Shown here piece after piece: positions 33,150 to 47,900 of a stretch of DNA of 48,474 nucleotides. Source of the DNA: Funneliformis mosseae (Eukaryota > Glomeromycota > Glomeromycetes > Glomerales > Glomeraceae); NCBI GenBank assembly GCA_910592005.1, contig CAJVPP010000105.1, positions 1 through 48,474 of the forward strand, written 5' to 3'. Below the pieces are notes generated by a model that was given only the letters and a program-made list of their open reading frames with translations, had not been told where the DNA came from and made no database searches. Numbering within the stretch: position 1 is the first letter of the stretch; each line of letters begins with the position of its first letter. The position numbers were made by a program, and so were the translations under genes.

Positions 33150-36100
33150 TTCAATTTGGTGTTTTTATTTTATAAAATATATTGCGTCACTTGTATCAAA
33201 AAAAAGATTTATAATATGTAAAGTTGCGTATAAATTACAATAGGTCGAACCACTATCCATGACACGTGATGCTCGTCAACATGAATTACAAAGTACAAAT
33301 CATTATCAGACCAATTGTGATTGTGTAATATTGGATCCTTGTATGGATAAATGGATATTTTTTAAATTTGGCCAAATTAAAGTTTATGTAAGGTACAATG
33401 AACGAAAAAAATTCCCAAGATCTTACCCGATTTGGAAATACAACAGTTTCATATCGGTATTGATAATATGCTTAAATGTTACCGATTAGAAATTTAAGTG
33501 CATTTTACTTAAAAAAAGAAAAAAAGGGTTGTCTTGACTCTAACTCCCGGGAAACTTTGCAAATGGATTTTTGAATGTACGAGCGTTTCAGCCCATTCAT
33601 TTTTGTCATAATTATTATGACAATATTGCATGATTCTATATATAAGACGCGTTTTTTTTTTTTTTATTATGTAAATCAAACGGTTTCACCACTGAATTAT
33701 GTCTTTTATCTAATCAAATGGAGAAAAGTGAACAACTCCGTGAAGAAATTAACTTAAAGAAATCCTTTGGTGTAACTAAATAATACTTTGTACTGTCATA
33801 AAGATTAAAATTTTATTTATATTGTATAGACAAATTCTGATCACATGAACGGTGACAATTTCCTCAGAATAAGGGAATTCAAAAATAAAATAAAAGCGAT
33901 ATGTCAAGATGTTCAAATTTCTTTAATTTTTTTTTTCATGCATGAAAAAAAAAATAATATTTACGAAACGTGTTATTGAGGTTCTTTTATTCAAAGAATG
34001 CAAAGTGATTACAACACCCTGATCGCGATTTCGCAAATATCACGTGTCTTAACTATCACGTCGATGGACTTAAATAAACAATAAAGTCGGTTACTGTTAG
34101 TTTAATAAAATAAAAACACGTTGAATCACGTAATGAAAGTCTTTATTTGATATGAAAAAAAAAGTTATAATAAATACGATAAAAAAAGAGGAAAACGATC
34201 GATAAAAAGTGAAAAAACAAATCAATTTAAAAGGAATAACAAAATGTATTTAGAAATTTCAAATAACTAATAATTTATAAAGTAATTATATATCGAAGCA
34301 TGATAAGTCAATGCTCGATATGAATGAAAAAATGTATTAATACAATTAATACAGAAAAAAAAATACGAATTCGGTTGGAATTAAAGCAAGAGATTTTTCG
34401 AAAGGGACAAAATACGATGATTAAAATTAGTCAAGAACTTTGGTAGGTCGGAGAAGCGCGTTTTGTCGTCAATGAACTTTTGTTTTGGCGGTGATTGTTG
34501 AAAAGATGTATTCGGAAATTTTGTAGAAAGTGTAGAAAGTTAATTGGTAAGAGGGATATTGTGATAATTTGGAATTTTTTTTTTATTTTTTTTTTTTTTT
34601 TTTTTTTTTGGTTTTGTTTTCTTTTAACATTTTTTTTTTCTTTTCTTCTATTTTTTTTTTAAAGTGAGGTTGTTATAAAATGAATTTAAAAAGCATTATG
34701 AGGCATTACGATCCTAAATACACGTTATTGAGTATTCATCATTAGGAAAAAAAAAAGGTTACATGATTTCGAATTCTATGCGGGAAAAAAAAAAAAAAAA
34801 AAAAGAGGAAGAAAATTTTCTCGTTTAAATATCCAAAAAGATAAGAAAGATAATCAAGTCGAGAACTTTTTTTTTTTCCTGATAACTTGATTAATAGAGA
34901 CGTTTGAAAATTAAAGTTTCGCAAAATCTTTGTGACATGTCAACATACTATTGTTCATAATTAAAGTTTGATGTTTCCAAAAGAGTAAAATAATGTTTCT
35001 TATCAAAAGTTTATCAGCAAAACAATGATTGTGTTTATCAATTAAACCGTTTCTCGTAAAGATGTGAACAATCACGTAGATTTAACACAAAATAATTTTT
35101 TTTATTTTATTTACTTTAAAATGAAGAAAAAAAAAAATTACATAATAATCCATTATCGAATGGTTAAATTCATTTTTATTGTAGCAGAGTATTTTATAAA
35201 AAAGAAATAAAAAAAAAAAAAAGAAATAGAAAAAAGAAAAAGAAAAAAATAAGAAAAATAAATAATAATGATGATATAAAAAGAAGCACACTTTGTTTCT
35301 ATAAATAAAAAATAAAGTAAAAAGAAATAAAAAATAAACAAATTCAAAGAATAAATAAATTCTGGAAAAAAATTATCATTTTTATAAGATTTAAGAAAAG
35401 AAGAACTGAACACGTAAGAACATTAGAAACCGATCATTAATTTGAACAATACCGATAAGAATGGCTGAATGGTAAAAATAACTAATATAAAATTTACGAA
35501 TAAAAATAAATATTTCACGGAATAACGAGTATCAGAAATAAACGCGAATGATTTTTTTTTTTTTTTTCGAAATTTAATGGCGAAAGAAACGATTTGAATT
35601 CCTTCCAGAGGAAATCATTTTTTAACGATGTTACTCGAGGTTATGAAACCGGTGACATTTAAAATTCGATTATTTTGCGAAATGAATAATCATAATAAAT
35701 TATTTTTTTCTTTGAATTTTGAGATTCTATAAAGAATCTAAAGAGCAAAAAAGCGAGCAAAACATCATCAATTTATAAGCAATTTTTCATAACTTGATGA
35801 TAAATGATATGTGATTTTACAAAAAAATAAACAAAACCTTTTAATTTTAATAATATATTTGTTTGTTTATCTAGAAATGTAAGACGGTATTCATGCAGGT
35901 TGTGGTGTATATTGCAGGAGGACTGGCCCGTGTTTTGTTGACAGCCAAATCCGATATCATTTGAGTGTCATGGGTTTCAGATTCCTTAGAATCTAATAAA
36001 CGTGCTTTTACATTCTTTTTTTTTTTTTTATTTGAAAAATTAAAAAAAGGCATTCAAATAATCATGTTGATGTAATGAGATGATAATTGCACATTGTGAA

Positions 36101-37735
36101 ACAATTGAAGTAGAAAAAAAAATCTAATGCCACATCGTTCTTCGAAGGAATTCTTTTAATATACACTAAAGAAGTTAGTCGAAATCATCCATTCACCCTT
36201 AAATATATGTGATAAGTCACCTCAAATTTATCACATTTATAATTGATGTCAAATGATCAAAAGCCGAGCTGTCGTGAAATAAATAAATGTGCAGGTTTCG
36301 ATAAAAAAAATTTGATTCGTCGTTGAGAATACACGTCGCAAGAAAATAAGAAACGGTTAGTTCGGGTCGACGGAAGATCGTAAATTGTAATACCGATCAC
36401 AATTTATTGAAGGAGGAAACTTAATAAACAAAATGGATCTGTCAAAATAATTTATTGACCAAAATAGGCAATCACTAGTAAGTTTTTTTTTTTTAAAATA
36501 TTGATGGAAAGTTTTTGGTCAAAATCAAAATAATTTACAAGATCTGCTTTTATTGGCTGTTGAAGGGAGAGAACAATGTGTGAAATTTCATTCATTATTC
36601 GGCATTCTAAAGTTTATTCCGTAGTAATAATTATTCGTTATAAATACATTAACTAATTTTAATGCAAATAATAAATTACGCCAAAACTTTATCAGAAAAT
36701 TTTTAAGAGGAGTTTTTTTTTTTTTTTTTCTTGAATCAAATCAAGAAATTGAATGTATGTAATGTTTATAACGAATCCGCATCTCGCAAGAAAACTATCA
36801 TACAAGATGAATCTCCAATCTCCATGAACGCCATATCATAGATTGACTTTAGCTGGAACAAGAAGTTCTAATGACGTATTTGAAATCTTTTGTAAATAGA
36901 TGGTCAAAGCCTTCTTCCCTTTCCAGTAAGGTGCACAAATTTTGACGGGGGAGTTTTTTTTTTTTGATGTGGGGTTAATGTTTGTGGGGTTGAGAAATGC
37001 ACACTTGCTAAGTTGCAGTTCCCCACATAAACTTTAATCACATCTAACAATTGGTTTTCTTTGCAAACATTATCCAACCAACAGATATGGAATCGTAATT
37101 TTAACGTACTTGTCTTAAATTATATTCGCTTCATCTTGTGATCCAAATCGTATTACAGGAAAAACAACTCTTGGAAGGAATTTTCCCACAAGTAAAAAAA
37201 AAAAAAGTTTCAGAATTGAATATAAATATTTGTGAGAATGGCCTCCATGTAAAAATTTCTCAGGATTAAAATCCTCATTTTACTTTTTTTCCGAAAATGA
37301 AATTATAAACATTCACGAACTCTTTGATACAATAATTATAGAGGTTCTTTAACGCAAAGTGCTCACTTTTTTAACACGGTTTTTTTTTTTAAGTTTGATA
37401 TTTAAAAAAAAAAAAAAATGTGTTGACAAATTTTTTCTTTGAAACCGGAAAGAAAAAAAAAAAATCAAGAATTGTGCCCTTGGAATTTTTATACATAGAC
37501 GAGCACTTTCGAAATTCAATGATTCTACGGGTGTTTTATTTTTTAACGCGTTCATGAATTTTTTCCTTTACCTGATAAAACTAATTTTTCAAGTTTGTAA
37601 GTAACTGCCTCATGCGCTGCACATTTATTTATCTCGTGACATCATACTAATTTAATTCATTGTTGTTTAGAATAGAATTTAGAGAAATCGATCAAACAAC
37701 AACTTTTTTTATAGAATCGTATTTTTTTTTTCTTT

Positions 37736-37766
<31 letters not shown>

Positions 37767-40012
37767 TATTATCGTTTTCACGTGCAATGCCGTGCATTTT
37801 TCACAAATGAAATTCGTTTTTTCTTTCTTGCATAACCCAATAAACTTCGAAAAAGTACCAATGTATTTTCATTTGTCCTTTTATTAAAATACACGCACGT
37901 ACTTTATTACAATTTCTTTCACGTTTAACATAGATCTTTTTTCGCATAAATCTGAATATAATAAAAAGTATAACTACGAATTGATAAAATCAATTAATTG
38001 TATACTTTGTCTCCAAAATTTTCCACACTTTATTTATTACAAAAAAAAATTGTAAATTAATAATTAAATTATAACTTAAGATCAAAAATATGTAATATAT
38101 ATGAATCAAAAAATTTACTTTTTTTCTGTGTATTTTATTTTTATTTTTATTTTTATTATTTTTTTTTTTTTATTGTTTCAGTTCATTTCGTTGTATAGTT
38201 TTTTTTTTTATTTTAAAAAAAAAAAAAAAAAAATAATAATAATAATAATAATAATCAATCCCTTATTTATTATTTGTTCCTATTAACATGTCAAATGTTG
38301 TCAAATGCGTGATAATCTGATCAAAAAAAACTTTATTTATTTACATTGTCATCTGTTAAGAAATTTTCACAACATTTATATTTGTATAAATCGAAATACA
38401 AAATCTATAATTATTTGAATTATGTAAACAATTTTGGCAAATAAATTGACAATTGACAATTTAGTTACATATAAAAAAAAAAAATTATTTATTGGCGCAT
38501 TGATCAAAACCATTAATACCCTAATATTCAATTTTTTATCTCGTTTTGTTTGACCCACTCAATCTAAAGGGTAATGCATTGAGTGTTATTTAAACCCGAG
38601 ATATGGAATATAAGAAATCCAACTCTGTTAAAATTTGATAAATTTCGTAGAACCTGATTTTCCAAACTATTTATGATTATGAGTTAGATCTTCGAGTATT
38701 TAAAGAACTGTATGCCAAAGAGGAACGCTTCATCTTCCTTTACATTTTTCGAATTAATTTTTACATACGTCACTACTAATGTTAAGATTTAAAAGGTCAC
38801 ACCATTGGTGTAAGCGATATTCATTATCTGCTTAATCCATCAAAAAAAAAAATCCAAATATATACATTCATTGAAAGCAAGATAACATCAAATGACTTTA
38901 ATGTTTTGTAACATATACAGTTGGGCACATTAGTGACTTTTTGGAAGGCGTCTTCCTGAATAGAACGAACCAAAACCAATTATTTCCTTCACTCAGATAA
39001 AATTAATTTTTGTAACGATGCGTTTTTATTATGATCAATTCACCTAGTTATCACATCATTTTGATGCGCTCAGGTGTTTGTTATACAAAATAGTGGAGAA
39101 CATAATCAAGCATAAGTGACTATAGTCTGTCAAAAGTTGTCATGTTTGACAAGCTATATTCGGTTTATGCCATGATTCGTTTTCATATCTTATTTCATCA
39201 TATCACGAATATGTTAAGTAAACTTAAAAAAAAAAAAAAAAAAAAACGAATAAATCATTGCTTATAGGCTTATGTGGGTACATGTTTGTTGGATCACCCT
39301 CCTCCTATCAACAATAATTAAAAAAAATTGGTTCACGCGAACGTTAGCATTGTTCTTAGGCATATACATAAATGGTAAGATAATTTTCAATCAATATGCA
39401 GGGAATAAATGATCGCCTTAAAAGTGATGACTTTTGGAATCTTTTTTACGCGTTTTTAAAGTTTCATGGGCTCAGGAGTTTGCTTCCCTAATCAATAATA
39501 TCAAAAAAAAATCCTATTGTTCTTTATCAAGATTAATTTTATCTTATTACGATACAACATTTTGATGATTGTGGCTATTTAATAAGTAAATAATGAACGC
39601 CCAAAGATAATATGACAATGCTAATGCAGATATCTATCGATAAATTTCCGTCTTTCGAAGTTTTTTCAATATTTAGAAAGGATCATTGTGGTCAAATGAC
39701 CTTCGCGTGGTTTAGATAAAAATATCTCGATAACAAACCGTACGACAAAAATACTTGTACTCCTCGGACTATTTTTATTAACCGTTATTGGATGGGTGTC
39801 ATCCATTAATAAACTACATACAGGTCATCATGGACGCGTCTCGTCATCTTATGATGTCACGTTAACATGTTACACCACCACCGATTAAAAAAAAACAAAA
39901 AAAAATATTTTAAAAGATGAAGAAATTAAAATACCTTTAACTTGGTAAATTCATTATATATATGATGCATTATAATATAAATTAGGATTTTATTTATAAA
40001 ATAAAATTGATT
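33150..40012. other. Gene-poor region rich in homopolymer runs
   Basis: Almost 7 kb contain no frame I would call a gene. The short frames (33259-33489, 35082-35291, 37660-37887 and others) are low-complexity or lack homologous-looking text. Dozens of A or T runs of 10-24 bases occur, including T-rich then A24 at 37722-37766 and an AAT microsatellite at about 38233-38255. A CACGTG box is at about 34041. GC content is higher than in the dead repeat block at 9-15 kb and CpG is present, so this is ordinary intergenic or long-UTR DNA and not decayed transposon. Confidence 0.5.
37722..37766. repeat. Poly-T / poly-A snapback
   Basis: A T run broken by one C (37722-37742) is followed directly by 24 A residues (37743-37766). 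Together they could form a long A-T hairpin. A similar, shorter pair is at about 38197-38233. Confidence 0.6.
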
Positions 40013-41578
40013 TCAAACCAAGCTACAAAATTCAATAAATTCTACAAGTTTGACATATTCGTTTGCTTTCCTTAAAGATTCATCAGACACCTTTGATTTT
40101 GAATATAACTTCAACTCATCCAAAGACCCACCAATTTCAATTACATAATTCACGATCACATCCAAATATTGATCGTTAAAACATTTAGAGTACAAGAATC
40201 TAATCGTTGATAATCTTGGTTTGCAACTAAATAATAATTCATTTAATGATTTGATCGAAAAATCATTTATCGTCGAAATTTCTAATATTCTTAAACTTTT
40301 GGATAGATTCCTTCCAATCGCGGGTAAATAATCCTCAAGTTCTACATCATTATTCAAGTAAAGGATGAGTTCTTGAAGTCTTTTACATGATGAAAGTGTC
40401 ATTAAGAAAGTTGATGCTAACACGTTCGTAATAGTTGCATCAATTGAAACCAAATTTTGACAACATTTGGTAATCGTTTCAATACTCTGCAAATTAATGT
40501 AAGGAGTTGAAGATTCCCAAAGTGGTGATCGAACGTTTCTAAATGAATCATTAAAAGTTAAAAACTTTAAACTCTTATTTGTTCGTTTCAACATTGATGA
40601 GATATCATACGTGACGTCTTCCATCTCCCAAAATACACTCTCATATCTAAATTCTTTAAGTTTCGGTAAATTACATTCAATAGAAAATTCATCCATTAAT
40701 TCCTTTCGAAGGTAAAATGATTCTTTAAATATCAATCGTTCTAAATTAACGCACATCGCCAAACCAGTTAAAGATGTACAATCATTAAAATATACCCGAT
40801 GAAAAATTATTTCTTTCAAACTACTTCCATGTTGCCAAAGTGATGGACCAATTGACCAATCTCCTTCATACAAGAATGTTGAAAATACTTTAAGATTTCG
40901 TTGATTTTTAATTAATTTTTCCAAGGCTAAATCATGATTATTACCATAATAAACATCTAAATTTTCTATTTTATGACTTATTTCTGATAATGCGGATAGA
41001 AATCCTCTTTGATCAAAATTCTGATCCAAGATTAATTCTTTTAAATTTGATAAACAACAACTCGCTCCCGGAAATGTTGGTAATAATAAATACCAATCAT
41101 AAACCGGATAATCAATTGGAATATTTTTTAAACTAGAATGATAAAATGTAAGTTCAAGCTGTTCCACTTTTGACGAATTTGCGATAAAAACTTTACAAAG
41201 TTCTCTTACAATTAAGAGAACTGATAATGGTTCACATTTTTCAAATAAAGCCTCCGTCGTAAAAAATAATGATTTAATACATATTTTTCGTATAAATGAT
41301 GGGTAATTATACGTAGGCACATGTGATGTAGTGGAAGGTATTTCTATACCATCTTTAAGCAATGTTAATTTGGAACTTTCAGGAAGGCAAGATAGATATG
41401 TTTGAATTATCGATCCTTTTGGTTCCTTAAAAAATCCAAAAGGGAATTTCCACAGATAACGAACAGAAACGGAACTCCACAAATAATTTACAAGCATACA
41501 AGAATGTAATGATCTATAATCATTTTTAAGGTTTTTTATTATTTCTTCAAGACATTCAACTGGTAATGATGGCAACAT
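40013..41578 (-). CDS. F-box protein with leucine-rich-repeat-like C-terminus
   Basis: This single-exon gene encodes 521 residues. An F-box occupies about residues 1-45 (LPVECLEEIIKNLKNDYRSL, then CMLVNYLWSSVSVRYLW), the segment that binds Skp1 in SCF ubiquitin ligases. From about residue 150 to the end are irregular leucine-rich stretches (LSNLKELILD, LKEIIFHRV, VNLERLIF, CKRLQELILYLN, LRILEISTI) of the kind that recognise substrates. The family is very large in mycorrhizal fungi (recalled). The substrate is unknown. The start at 41578 is chosen because the F-box begins there, with no upstream frame. It ends in a short LVEFIEFCSLV tail. It lies 389 bases downstream of the TAF1 stop in the same orientation. 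Confidence 0.8.
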   Translation of the reverse strand: MLPSLPVECLEEIIKNLKNDYRSLHSCMLVNYLWSSVSVRYLWKFPFGFFKEPKGSIIQTYLSCLPESSKLTLLKDGIEIPSTTSHVPTYNYPSFIRKICIKSLFFTTEALFEKCEPLSVLLIVRELCKVFIANSSKVEQLELTFYHSSLKNIPIDYPVYDWYLLLPTFPGASCCLSNLKELILDQNFDQRGFLSALSEISHKIENLDVYYGNNHDLALEKLIKNQRNLKVFSTFLYEGDWSIGPSLWQHGSSLKEIIFHRVYFNDCTSLTGLAMCVNLERLIFKESFYLRKELMDEFSIECNLPKLKEFRYESVFWEMEDVTYDISSMLKRTNKSLKFLTFNDSFRNVRSPLWESSTPYINLQSIETITKCCQNLVSIDATITNVLASTFLMTLSSCKRLQELILYLNNDVELEDYLPAIGRNLSKSLRILEISTINDFSIKSLNELLFSCKPRLSTIRFLYSKCFNDQYLDVIVNYVIEIGGSLDELKLYSKSKVSDESLRKANEYVKLVEFIEFCSLV

Positions 41579-41967
41579 ATTGAAAACGATTTCAAAAAAA
41601 AAATAAATAAATAAATAAAATAAAAAAATATAATGAGAAGGATCGAATTTATTAAAAATTTATTCGTAAAAATTTTTAGGTTAGTATTAATTTGGATACA
41701 GCAAATTAATAAATGTTCAAATTCGGAAAATTAGGTCGATCGTTTTGAACATTTTTGTATTTAAAATGACGCACTGATCTAATCTTTAAAATATTGGTTG
41801 CACATAAATTTTTTCTAAATTGTTCAAGAAAGTTCCATTAAATGATTTTCGTGCGACATTAATATTTCATTTTATCGGATGCGATATTTTAAATGTTCCT
41901 ATAACTTTCTTATTACATAAAAAAAGAAAAAGAGATATAATAATCCTAATTTGAATAAATAGTTTCA
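41579..41967. promoter_or_regulatory. Spacer between TAF1 and the F-box gene
   Basis: This region must hold the TAF1 3-prime UTR and the F-box promoter. There are repeated AAATAAATAAATAA motifs just upstream of the F-box ATG (about 41597-41630), and no other feature. Confidence 0.4.
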
Positions 41968-44900
41968 TTAAAATCCTGCTTCTCTGATTAATTCTTCTGC
42001 CTTAGCAAACAAGTTTTTAGCAATTACAGTATATCCACTAGAATCACCATTATAGGTTCGACAGTTATTAACCATTAGTTTCATATCTTGCATAAATTCC
42101 GCAATATTTTTATATTCACCGCGAGAATGTTTCTAGAATAAAAAATCAAAAAAAAAAATTAATGTTTTGAAAATCAAAAAAAAAAGATTATATAATAATA
42201 AAGTTACCAACATTTTGCATTTGTAATAAAGCAATCGGTTTTTTTATAACTGTAGTATAATCAGGCGCAATTTCGGCAGTAACTGGGTAATGAAAATGAT
42301 GCGCCTAGATATTTACGAGTATGAAAATATATTTGAATATATATCAAAAAAAAAAAAAATTTAGAATAATCGAATCAATATAATTAATAAAGTAGTTACG
42401 TTTTCCGTATCCCAAAGTGTTGTGATTACATTACTGATTAAACTGGTTACGTCGATAAATGGCCGTTTGCGGTCAGCAGATGAATCTAAATCCGGTGCCT
42501 TTCTTTTACGTTTTGAAGCTTCATCTTCTTTTTAGAATAAAAAGATAAAATTGTTATAATTATTATATAACATAAAATTATTAAAATTTATATCACAATG
42601 TTATATATCAAATAAAATATACTTGATGGTAACGTAATTTTTATTCTGGTTGTTTCGGGAGGTCTATTTTCATACGGAAAAATTGGATAAAATATGTAAG
42701 ATAATTAAATTAGACTTCGGCATCCATTATTTGAAAAAAAAAAAAGAGATAAATCCGGTGGTTCACGTGGCTTTTCACAACATATTTCTTACTTTTCTGC
42801 AATTGCTTTTGACCTTATTAAAATTTTGCTCCCTTCCATTTTAATCATAGGAGAATCAGAAGTAGGTGCGGCAGATTCAGACGACTCGGCTAAAGGGCTC
42901 ATAGGATTTTCTCCAATTGCGTTCATTCCGTAGCGAGGACACTTTTTATTTGTTTTCATATGACCAGTTTGACCACAATTACCACAACGTCTCTATTAAA
43001 AAATGAACGAATTAATGAAATTATTCATTCAATCATGTAACTTAATGAAAATAGTAAACTAATATATATATTACAATAGTGTCCGTTTTCTTATCTTTAA
43101 TTGGTAGTCCATATGTAGAATCTGCTGCGACAGCCTTTGCGGCTTCGCGAGCAGCTTTACGCTGTTGACGTCTTTCTTGATTTCTCCGTAGTTTGGCCAA
43201 TTGATCTTGAATTCTAAATATCATAATTGAAAAGATAATTTATTGTATGTAAACGTACAATGCTAAAAAATTAAAGAATTTAGATCCATACCTTTTTCTC
43301 AATCTTTTATTCCTTTCTTCATCATTCGTAGGTTCTAATAACTCAGCGCTATAAATGCATAGAAAATATATATAATAAAGAAGAGTGCATACACATAATT
43401 AAAAAAGAAACCTAATATCAGGAAATAAATGTATCATACGCCGTAGTCTGCTCTTCAATAATTTGTCTTTGATTAATATATGCATTGATCACAGCCGGAT
43501 CTGTAACGTGTGTCTTTGTCCATATTGCTTCTCCTGTTGATGATCTCACCTACATATAAGCAAAAATATTCAGCTAATCAAATAAAATGCTATGATCTTC
43601 TATCCTTCAGTCTATACTTACAAGTCTGTTGATAACAAGCGCCCTATTACGATGGGATCCAAAATCATAATTCGCTCTAGAACTTATACTTCCATCAATA
43701 GACGTCACATCATCATATTCTGCAGGTGTATTAGGAAGTGGAGAAATTGATTCGTCCCGATCAGGCATTGCAGAATCAATCATGTTCTGGTAGTCAACAT
43801 CACTATCAATCTTATGCAATTTTGAAGTATATGAGAAAATTTGCAACGAAAAAATGGTAATATTATTATTACTACTACTAATGTACCTGATTATCATCTT
43901 CTTTCATGAATTGATTATTTGAATAAGTTCCTGCATCATCAAGGCTAACTTCTTGTTTTACAGAATCCATATTAGGATCTCGATGTTTGCTAAGAGATGC
44001 ATATTGAGCATTCCAGATACGGTAAATCTGTTGAATATAATAATATGTTATAACGCGTAAAAAACCATAATTATTCATGTGTGCTCCTTTTCTTTTCTTA
44101 AAAGGAATACCTCTTGATTGTATCTTTTCCATTGTTCAACTACATTATACTTGTGTCCACTTTTTGGTTTACTCTCTATTTCAGCTGTATATTGAATAAG
44201 GAATAGGTAAGCTGATAATTAACCTTCAATTATACTGAATTCATTGATTAAATCTCGTTCATACCAAGCTTATCTTGGGCAGATTCGCCTGCTTTAAGAA
44301 AGATATCTTTCATTGAAATTCGAATAAAACTAAAACCCTCGCCTCGTCCTGTAGGATCACCTTCGCCATGTAATTTTAACATGGCATTTGTCTATAAAAT
44401 CGTGACGAGAAAAAAAAAAGAATTAATCAATGATAAATGAAAGAATCATCTGAATACGAAACATTAAATACCTGGGTAGCGTTAAGAAAATTTCTCGTGG
44501 TTATCCATGGGGCTAATTGTTGTTCAATAGCAAGTTTAGATTCCTCAATAGCTAATTTATTGTCATCTTGTACACTGTCATCATCATCTTTCTTAGCCGC
44601 TTTGCTTTTGTCGTCTTCGTCAGTCCACATTGATTTATACCCAGCATCTTGCAAATGTCTTTCTCCCACCATCATACTTTCTTCTAAACAAATCTTTTAA
44701 AATAGATTAATCAGAGATTTATAAAGAAGTGTAAAGTCAAATGTCAATGATTACAAACCATCTCTGGAGTCAACATCCTTCTAAGTTCATCTTCGGTAGG
44801 AAGACGGACTGAAGGTTTTAATTTCCAAATGGGACTATTGTTGAAATTTCCTTTCTTACGAGCCATTTCGGCAAATTCCTAATAAGTATGAATTTATTAT

Positions 44901-47900
44901 GATTCATTAATAATTAATAGTATACAATAATTTTAAATGCAACCGTATTATAAACATACACTCTCGGTTTACCTTCAAACGTCCACGAAGCGTCTGAAGC
45001 GAATAATCCGGAAATTTCTTAGTAAGTTTATCCTGAACTAAAAGATTATATCTATTCTTTTTCATATATCTAAAGGCAGCAACCTGAATACGAGTATTTG
45101 CTATGGTTTTTGCTTTTCTAGATGGTGGTGAAGGAACCTCTTGCATTGGAAATGTTTGACCAACTACAAAAAGGTTCTTTAACTCACGTATAAAATATTT
45201 TGATCTACCCTTATTCGTGTTTCTTTTTTTGTTTTTAAAATAAAAAATTAAATTAAAATAATTACCAAAAGATAATACAACTGCAAAGACAGAATATTAA
45301 CCTGATAATTAAAAAATCTGTATCATTGACATCGTGCCTAAATAACGGCGCTCTAATTAAATTATTATATAATGCAGATATGATTTGTCCTCTTTCCACG
45401 TTACCAAAATTCATGAATGGTGATTCATCAATCACATCAAGTACAACTGGACCACCTATATCAAGCTATTAATAAAATTTTGTTAGTTTCTGATCTTGTT
45501 TATTTCTGACGAGATTTATAAATTGAGAACAATTTTTGTAAAACATAACAATAATTAATAACCTTAGGCAAAAATGAATCTTTTGGATCTTTTTTCCTAT
45601 AAAAATTAAGTAATAAAGTACCCATTCCGATGTTCGATAATATTGGTGGATATTCCTCCTAATGAACAGTATAGTACATAAAGCGTTAATAAATTCTTAA
45701 ATCAATATAATTATATAATCAAAACAACAATAAGTTAGAGACTATGAATACATACCGAATACTCAAATAAAACGTAATCGGATTTATCTTTGAGTGTTAA
45801 ATCTTTTGGTTTTTTCATAGCCTCACGATTTCTCAATTTTTTCTTTTTGATTTTTTTCATTTTATTAAAATGAATTTCTTGTTCAAGTGGAAATTGAATT
45901 GATGGACGATGTAATGCCCGAATATCCGATTTAGTGAACTTTGTTTTGAACTTTAATATATATAATATTAAGTGACTATTCATTAAAAAAATATAATTTA
46001 ACATATACAATTTCCTCAAACTAAACATACATATTGTGAATGTAATTGAAGGGCAGGTAAGGAATGTTGAATGTACATTCGCCCAAAATTAAGTCGTCTT
46101 TGAAATACTCGTCTTTCAGGTTTATAGGGCAATCCGAAAGGCTTCTACATATAGTAATGGAAGAGTTAACCAAAAGTACCAAAGATTTATGATAACTTGT
46201 CCAACAAAAATAAAAAAAAAAACCTTTGGTGGATTATATTTAATTATCTTTCTGCCTTTATATATAAATAAGAACATGAGCTTGTAATTACTTTATCTAT
46301 TTAAGGGATTACAACTTTGAATATACCTGATAAATCAAAAACCATTGGTTTTGGTGGTTCGAGGGCAGAATAATCAAAAAGCAAATTTGGATCATTCATG
46401 TCCAATGTTAATTTAGCAAAAGGGATAGGTCCATTATAATCATCCCATAAAATATGATTAATCCACTCCCCACTTTCCAATTCAGTATTTCGATAAGCCA
46501 TTATAGCATTAGATTCCTAATTAATATTATTAAAAAAAGTTTGAATATAAAACACTTCAGCTTTATGAATTTCGATATGGATAATGAATACCTCTGACTC
46601 AGATATATAATCCATGTCAAGGCTAAAAAAATTTGTAACATTTTTATGAATAAAGTATTCATTTTTAATGTCATTTAATAAGTTTATATATTAAACAGCT
46701 GCCCATACCTCGCATGGTCTTCATCATCGCTATCCCACAAAATCTTATCTTCCCAAGTGTCCATAACAATAGAATAATATGCATTATTTTTTTCTGGAAT
46801 TTTCCAAGATAACTTTTCTGTTTCAAAGAGTTTATCCTAGAATATTTATTACATACCGGAATAACAATAATTTAGTTTTGTAATTGATAAAAGTTAATTC
46901 ATATTGAGTTATCGTTATAAAAACTATTACATTATGAACTTCCGCTTCAAAATCACTTCCATACATGCTACCACCAGAAATTTGAGTCATTGGTGAAGAT
47001 GAAACGAGCTCAATAATATCTTCTGACTCCTCAAATTTCTCTTCAGCTGAAGCATCAAATTGTTTTGATGATTCAAATAGTTCTCGTTCATCTTTTGCAA
47101 ATTTGAACTCTGATTGTGGTTCGGCTAATAATAATCAAATTTAATAAATTAATGTAAATTATATAATAAATATATAAATAAAGCAGCGCAAAGCATGATA
47201 GAGTGCAATACCATGTATATTCAATTGATGTAATTTACGCTGTGTGAGCTTAGTTGCAAATAATTCTGAAAACTTCAAGATTCTATCTTTTTCGAAAGCA
47301 GGATATAACGTCTTTATATTTATTTCCGATTTTGTTTCTTCAGTGCTTTGTTTTACAACTTTTTGAGATTCGTTATCCATAATAGGTAAATTCTGTAGAG
47401 GAGCAGTAGCTGTGAAAGTTGAAATAATTTTCTGAAGCTCGTCAGTTTGTAACGTTTCCTTCATGGCCACGCTATAAATATCCGATTTTTTGTTTAAGTT
47501 ATATAAAGGATCTTCAAAAATTTTAGGATCCGTTTCTTTTCCAGGTGACTCTAAACTGTGTAGTTGTAATGGCGGAAAAGATAATGATCTTTTGATGTTT
47601 ATAACACTATTAACCCCTTGTTGATAGTACTTTTCTGAAAACATGGTTTCATCAGCTAGTTCATTGAAATCTGAATAATCAATTGCATCCTCCTCAGGCT
47701 TAATACTTGAGTCACCAGGTGTTTGTACTGGAGTTTGGGTTGATACTTCACTTTTTATTGCATCCTCCTCTTCTTTATCGTCAATACCCAATGAACGAAC
47801 CGAAAAAATTTCGTTCAAAACATCGGTTTCCCCTGCGACCCTCTGCAAACTTTCTCGAACTTCCTAGATAAATCATATAAAAACGGTAAGTGTTTGCTAA

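Noticed and set aside
33259..33489. Plus-strand 76-residue frame upstream of the ATPase gene
   Set aside because: No recognisable domain; the length is within chance for this composition.
34380..34560. Minus-strand open stretch of about 50 codons with good composition
   Set aside because: It has no ATG and no acceptor site at its start, and ends in low-complexity sequence.
35871..36053. Minus-strand 60-residue frame, and plus-strand text VFMQVVVYIAGGLARVLL that recalls a PQ-loop membrane protein (MPDU1-like)
   Set aside because: The plus-strand text is one fragment of about 27 codons with a stop right after and no matching exons nearby; the minus frame has poly-lysine and no domain. Neither supports a gene.
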